A stretch of DNA of 64,000 nucleotides from Piscibacillus sp052246295 (lineage in GTDB: Bacteria > Bacillota > Bacilli > Bacillales > Alkalibacillaceae), in the NCBI GenBank assembly GCA_052246295.1, contig JBQQCO010000003.1, one strand, 5' to 3'. Position 1 is the stretch's first letter, and every line of letters starts with the position of its first letter. Shown here one piece after another: positions 60,772-64,000 of this stretch. The notes beneath the pieces were generated by a model. The model was not told the DNA's origin. It did no database searches and saw only the letters and a program-made list of their open reading frames with translations. The translations under genes were made by a program, and so were the position numbers.

Positions 60772-62602
60772 ACAGATTTTCACAGAGCCCTTTAAATATG
60801 AAAAAATTGACCTACAAGAAGCTGAACGTGTGGATGACCCAAGAGCCAAACCGAAAGTTCGTGATTGGAAAGGGACTTTGAAACGGATTTGGAATATGAT
60901 GATGAATGAAAAATGGAGACTAATTTTCGTATTTTTCATGGTGGTCATTTCCTCTGCCCTTGCCATCCTCGGACCCATGATGATTGGTACAGCAGTCGAT
61001 GACTACATTGATGTTGACCGCGAGTTTGCTGGGTTAGGTCAAGTTATGGTTATCCTTTTATTGATCTATGTATTTTATTCGTTAACGATGTTTTTACAAC
61101 AATATGTGATGATTGGTATTGCTCAAAATACTGTCTACGATTTAAGAAAAAAACTGTTTAATCAATTGCACCTTTTACCGATTGCGTTTTTTGACAAAAG
61201 ACAGTTCGGTGAAATTATGAGTCGTGTTACCAATGACGTTGATAATGTTAGTAATACTTTGAACTCATCTGTTATTCAGATTTTCTCAAGTGTATTAACA
61301 CTAATCGGAACCGTCGCGGTGATGTTTTATTTAAGTCCACTGCTAGCGATTGTGACTCTGACGATTATCCCGATGATGGTATTCGGCATGAAGTGGATTA
61401 CGAAGAGGACTGGGCCTTTATTTAAAATTCAACAAAAACGACTTGGCGACATGAACGGTTATATTGAAGAAACCGTTTCAGGTCAAAAGATCGTTAAGAC
61501 ATTTTCACAAGAAGATCGAGTCAAACAAACGTTTGATTTAAAAAATGACCAAGTTATGAAGTCCAGCTTTTGGGCGGCTGCCATATCTGGTTTTATTCCA
61601 AAGCTAATGAACATGTTGAACTCATTTAGCTTTGCGATCATCGCATTCGTTGGTGGTGTTTTAGTCATTTATGAAATGGCATCCGTCGGTACGATTGTGA
61701 TTTTCACTGAATTAGCAAGACAGTTTACTCGTCCATTAAACGAACTCTCGAACCAGTTCAATCAACTGTTATCTGCTGTTGCAGGTGCTGAACGCGTGTT
61801 TGATATTATTGATGAAGATAGTGAAGAGTTAGATGAACATAAAGCAATTGAGATTGATGAGCCTAGAGGCGATGTGGAGTTTGAAAACGTCACCTTCTCT
61901 TACGATGAAGATGATGTGGTGCTGAAAAATGTTTCCTTTAAAGCAAAAGCGGGTGAAACCGTTGCCTTTGTTGGGCACACAGGTGCAGGTAAAACGACGA
62001 TTATCAATTTAATATCACGCTTTTACAACTATGATAGTGGTCGTATTTTGTTAGACGGAACAGAAATAAAAGATATTAAACGAACTAGTTTGCGACGATA
62101 TATGGCCTTCGTGCTGCAAGACGCTTTTCTTTTTGAAGGAACTATAAGAGAAAACATTCGCTATGGACGTTTAGATGCTACTGATGAAGAAGTTATTGAA
62201 GCTGCGAAGAATGCCAACGCCCATTCGTTTATTATGAAATTCCCAGACCAATACGATACGGTGCTGGACCCCAATGGAAGTGGGATCAGCCAAGGGCAGA
62301 TGCAGTTACTAACGATTGCCCGCGCATTACTTGCAGACCCTAAAATATTAGTACTCGATGAAGCGACAAGTAGTATTGATACGGTGACAGAAGTTAAAAT
62401 CCAAGAAGCGCTACAACGTCTAATGAAAGGCCGCACAAGCTTTGTGATTGCTCACAGGCTTAACACAATCCAAAGTGCTGATCAAATTATCATGCTAGAG
62501 CACGGGCAAATCATCGAAAAAGGTACGCACGAATCATTGATTAAGCAAGACGGCCATTATGCTGAGTTATATCAGAGTCAACTAGATAGTTTAGCAAATT
62601 AG
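60761..62602 (+). CDS. Heterodimeric ABC exporter, catalytic half
   Basis: From ATG 60761 after GGAAGGAGGG the protein has 613 residues, with six helices and an ATPase domain. Walker A GHTGAGKTT (about 405), Walker B with catalytic Glu ILVLDEATSSID (about 530-541) and the H-loop His in IAHRLNTI are all present, but the signature is degenerate (GISQGQMQL rather than LSGGQ). This complements the first half: one good and one degenerate site per heterodimer, as in BmrCD. Lipids or drugs are likely substrates. Confidence 0.92.
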   Translation: MSIKQIFTEPFKYEKIDLQEAERVDDPRAKPKVRDWKGTLKRIWNMMMNEKWRLIFVFFMVVISSALAILGPMMIGTAVDDYIDVDREFAGLGQVMVILLLIYVFYSLTMFLQQYVMIGIAQNTVYDLRKKLFNQLHLLPIAFFDKRQFGEIMSRVTNDVDNVSNTLNSSVIQIFSSVLTLIGTVAVMFYLSPLLAIVTLTIIPMMVFGMKWITKRTGPLFKIQQKRLGDMNGYIEETVSGQKIVKTFSQEDRVKQTFDLKNDQVMKSSFWAAAISGFIPKLMNMLNSFSFAIIAFVGGVLVIYEMASVGTIVIFTELARQFTRPLNELSNQFNQLLSAVAGAERVFDIIDEDSEELDEHKAIEIDEPRGDVEFENVTFSYDEDDVVLKNVSFKAKAGETVAFVGHTGAGKTTIINLISRFYNYDSGRILLDGTEIKDIKRTSLRRYMAFVLQDAFLFEGTIRENIRYGRLDATDEEVIEAAKNANAHSFIMKFPDQYDTVLDPNGSGISQGQMQLLTIARALLADPKILVLDEATSSIDTVTEVKIQEALQRLMKGRTSFVIAHRLNTIQSADQIIMLEHGQIIEKGTHESLIKQDGHYAELYQSQLDSLAN

Positions 62603-62603
62603 T

Positions 62604-62642
62604 AATACCTCATGGCGCCACCTTGGCACCATGAGGTATTTT
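62604..62642 (+). terminator. Terminator of the ABC exporter operon
   Basis: AATACCTCATGG / CCATGAGGTATT is a perfect 12-bp stem with a partly paired loop (CGCC/GGCA), followed by TTTCGT. Confidence 0.85.
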
Positions 62643-62645
62643 CGT

Positions 62646-62870
62646 GATTTATCGACCCTATATCGGATTTTATCGACCCTTTTTCTTAAAATATCGACCA
62701 CGAAATTTGTCGACGGGGTAAAAAAACTCATTTTATCGACCCTTACACTGAATTTATCGACCCCATATCGCAATATATCTACCCTTTTTTGTGATTTATC
62801 TACCGCGAATTTTGTCGACGAAGTAAAAATGTGCATTTTATCTACCCTTGTAGAGCATTTATCTAACTTT
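62646..62870. repeat. 21-bp phased array, TTATCGACC type with 42-bp composites
   Basis: TATCGAC or TATCTAC starts at 62650, 62671, 62692, 62734, 62755, 62776, 62797, 62839 and 62860, every one in the same 21-bp phase. The two skipped slots (62713, 62818) hold segments beginning TGTCGACG and ending TAAAAA, part of 42-bp composites also found at 44376. It lies between convergent genes. Confidence 0.92.
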
Positions 62871-63643
62871 TAATTAAACCCTAACCTCTGAGCCCAATTC
62901 TTTTTCAACAATGCCTGAATGTCTTCATCGATCTGAATCTCTGCTTGAGGCATTCCAGCGGCTCCAGGAGTGATTTCATACTTATCAAACCTGAAAATCA
63001 TTTTTCCATCATGGATGTACATGTTTTCAAACATATACTTAGGCTGGCTCACCCATTCTTCCAGCTCTTCTTCAAATATTCCTAAACCTTCTTGTTCTAA
63101 AAGAGCGTCTTGTACTTTAGGTCTGATGATTTCTCTTGCTTTACGTACATTCTTAAATAGTTCACCTTGCTTTAAAATTCGATTTGTCTTCACATCGACT
63201 AACCAAGCATGACCGGTTTCATTAACGTTAGCGCCACCTGTATATTCTGATTCCGTGAAAACTAATGAGTATAGATCTTCACCTGCTTGATACATATCCA
63301 AGTTAACCGTTAAGTTGCCCGGCCTCTCTTTAGTGACGTTCCCTTCGATTGCTGATAAAAACTGGTCATTCGTGCGTTTCATATATCCTTTGAAAAAGTT
63401 GTTTAGCCCGTCTGATTTAAAAACGGGCAACTCAAACTTAATGCTATAAAGGTCTTCACTTGTTTCATACGTTAATAACCTAATCCCATCAAAATCTGTT
63501 TCCACAATATCGAAGCCTTTTTCTTGGTCAACATAAATTTCCTCTGCACTCGAGAAAATAGCTGAGAGTATTTGACCAATAATAAAGCTAATAATAAAAG
63601 CAATAACGAAATACTTAACAGTTTGTTTGGCATTGTAATTCAT
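62870..63643 (-). CDS. Membrane-anchored DUF3298 protein (RsiV-like outer domain)
   Basis: The 257-residue protein has one N-terminal helix (VKYFVIAFIISFIIGQILSAIF, about residues 9-30) and an extracytoplasmic region that ends in a DUF3298 domain with DKYEITPGAAGMPQAEIQI (about residues 215-233). A DUF4163-like part precedes it (TESEYTGGANVNETGHAWL). The same pair occurs in the lysozyme-binding part of RsiV and in PdaC. Its own role is unknown; no sigma gene adjoins it directly. AGAGGAGTC precedes the ATG. Confidence 0.85.
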   Translation of the reverse strand: MNYNAKQTVKYFVIAFIISFIIGQILSAIFSSAEEIYVDQEKGFDIVETDFDGIRLLTYETSEDLYSIKFELPVFKSDGLNNFFKGYMKRTNDQFLSAIEGNVTKERPGNLTVNLDMYQAGEDLYSLVFTESEYTGGANVNETGHAWLVDVKTNRILKQGELFKNVRKAREIIRPKVQDALLEQEGLGIFEEELEEWVSQPKYMFENMYIHDGKMIFRFDKYEITPGAAGMPQAEIQIDEDIQALLKKNWAQRLGFN

Positions 63644-63717
63644 ACCGACTCCTCTTTCTAGTGTATTTGTATAGTTTTAGTTAAACCAACATTAGAAGAA
63701 ATATGCATTTTTACCAT

Positions 63718-63752
63718 AAAAAAATAAAAGCCTTCTTGATTGAAGGCTTTTA
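63718..63752 (-). terminator. Terminator of the BCCT gene
   Basis: TAAAAGCCTTC / GAAGGCTTTTA is a perfect 11-bp stem with a six-base loop, followed on the minus strand by a T-rich run, just after the stop codon at 63757. Confidence 0.9.
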
Positions 63753-63756
63753 CTGA

Positions 63757-64000
63757 TTAATCTTTTTGATGTTTATTTAATTTTTTCTGAATGCGCTCAT
63801 GTCTCTTAATTTCTCGTTTTGTAATTGGAATTGTCTCTCGTTTTAACAAGTTCCAAATGGCGAGTAGCATGATGAGCATAATTACGGTGAACGGTAAGGC
63901 GGACACAAGTGACGCCGTTTGCAGCGCGTCCAAACCACCTGCAAGTAATAACACACCTGCGATTGCTGAAATTAAAATCCCCCAAACAAACTTGTGCGAT
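63757..64000 (-). CDS. BCCT family betaine/choline/carnitine transporter, C-terminal end (cut by window edge)
   Basis: About 80 C-terminal residues are visible; the frame runs off the right edge. They read SHKFVWGILISAIAG, then LLLAGGLDALQTASLVSALPF, which is the last helix pair conserved in BCCT transporters such as OpuD and BetP. A charged cytoplasmic tail follows (RETIPITKREIKRHERIQKK). BCCT carriers take up glycine betaine with Na+ or H+, a common osmoprotection route in halotolerant bacilli. The exact substrate is not visible. Confidence 0.85.
   Translation of the reverse strand, partial: SHKFVWGILISAIAGVLLLAGGLDALQTASLVSALPFTVIMLIMLLAIWNLLKRETIPITKREIKRHERIQKKLNKHQKD

Noticed and set aside
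62591..62873. Open frames of about 80 codons on both strands with heptads such as VDKFRKG-like or STLYRIL-like
   Set aside because: They are shadows of the phased array; no ribosome binding site and no domain.
1..64000. tRNA or rRNA genes
   Set aside because: No tRNA-like T-loop (GGTTCRAATCC) or rRNA segment was seen by eye on either strand; a covariance scan would be needed to be certain.

Overview
The window looks like chromosomal DNA of a low-GC, endospore-forming Bacillaceae, probably a halotolerant or moderately halophilic genus. The evidence is the Bacillus-type block rhomboid / acpS / ydcC-like lipoprotein / alr / ndoAI / ndoA, a spore-coat YppG-like gene, a cobalamin riboswitch of Firmicutes type, strong AGGAGG ribosome binding sites, several very acidic secreted proteins, and a BCCT osmolyte transporter at the right edge. 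No rRNA, tRNA or CRISPR array was seen. The only clear mobile-element gene is a transposase fragment cut by the left edge.

Layout. 1-6.7 kb: transposase fragment, EndoA toxin and EndoAI antitoxin, alanine racemase, lipoprotein, AcpS, rhomboid protease, a drug/metabolite exporter and a DegV protein. 6.7-8.4 kb: a gene-poor stretch with half of an MFS transporter and one small membrane protein. 8.4-16.1 kb: YppG-like coat protein, monothiol glutaredoxin-like protein and MarR regulator, a methyltransferase, a lipid kinase, a flavin oxidoreductase with a VOC protein, an M3 oligoendopeptidase and an acetyltransferase. 16.1-18.7 kb: cadmium/zinc resistance (cadC, cadA) with a clear promoter-operator. 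18.8-27.3 kb: a complete histidine pathway, hisZGDBHAFIC on the minus strand, with a PHP-type histidinol phosphatase divergent to it. 27.7-32 kb: a DUF368 membrane protein and a vitamin B12 uptake operon (btuF, btuC, btuD) under a cobalamin riboswitch with a terminator. 32-41 kb: a TPR-type XRE regulator with a crotonase, a flavin reductase, a 3D-domain cell-wall protein, Ohr, acetyltransferases, cold-shock protein, a SurA-like lipoprotein, a methyltransferase, DUF4269 and a YhhN protein. 41-44.3 kb: arsenic resistance (arsR, arsB, arsC), then a BdbC/thioredoxin disulfide pair. 44.3-56.9 kb: a small membrane protein, the RNA helicase CshA, an acyl-CoA dehydrogenase, YggT, exporters, an SDR enzyme, a ring-cleaving dioxygenase, a pyrimidine-dimer glycosylase, a 5'-3' exonuclease, an M20 peptidase and an HD phosphohydrolase. 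56.9-64 kb: an ECF sigma factor with its putative membrane anti-sigma factor, a heterodimeric ABC exporter, a DUF3298 protein and a BCCT transporter.

The most unusual feature is not a gene. At least ten intergenic regions carry short arrays of diverged units repeating every 20-21 bp. Most are variants of a TTATCGACC-like core in either orientation. The phase is kept even where the sequence has drifted, so the arrays read as seven-residue repeats in several frames. One array has 22 near-identical units (54541-55002). Two arrays 18 kb apart share a composite 42-bp unit. A second, unrelated repeat family, a long imperfect hairpin beginning GGTGGCGACTCCTG, occurs twice in full form, once inside the B12 operon, and its left end is reused as the cadA terminator.
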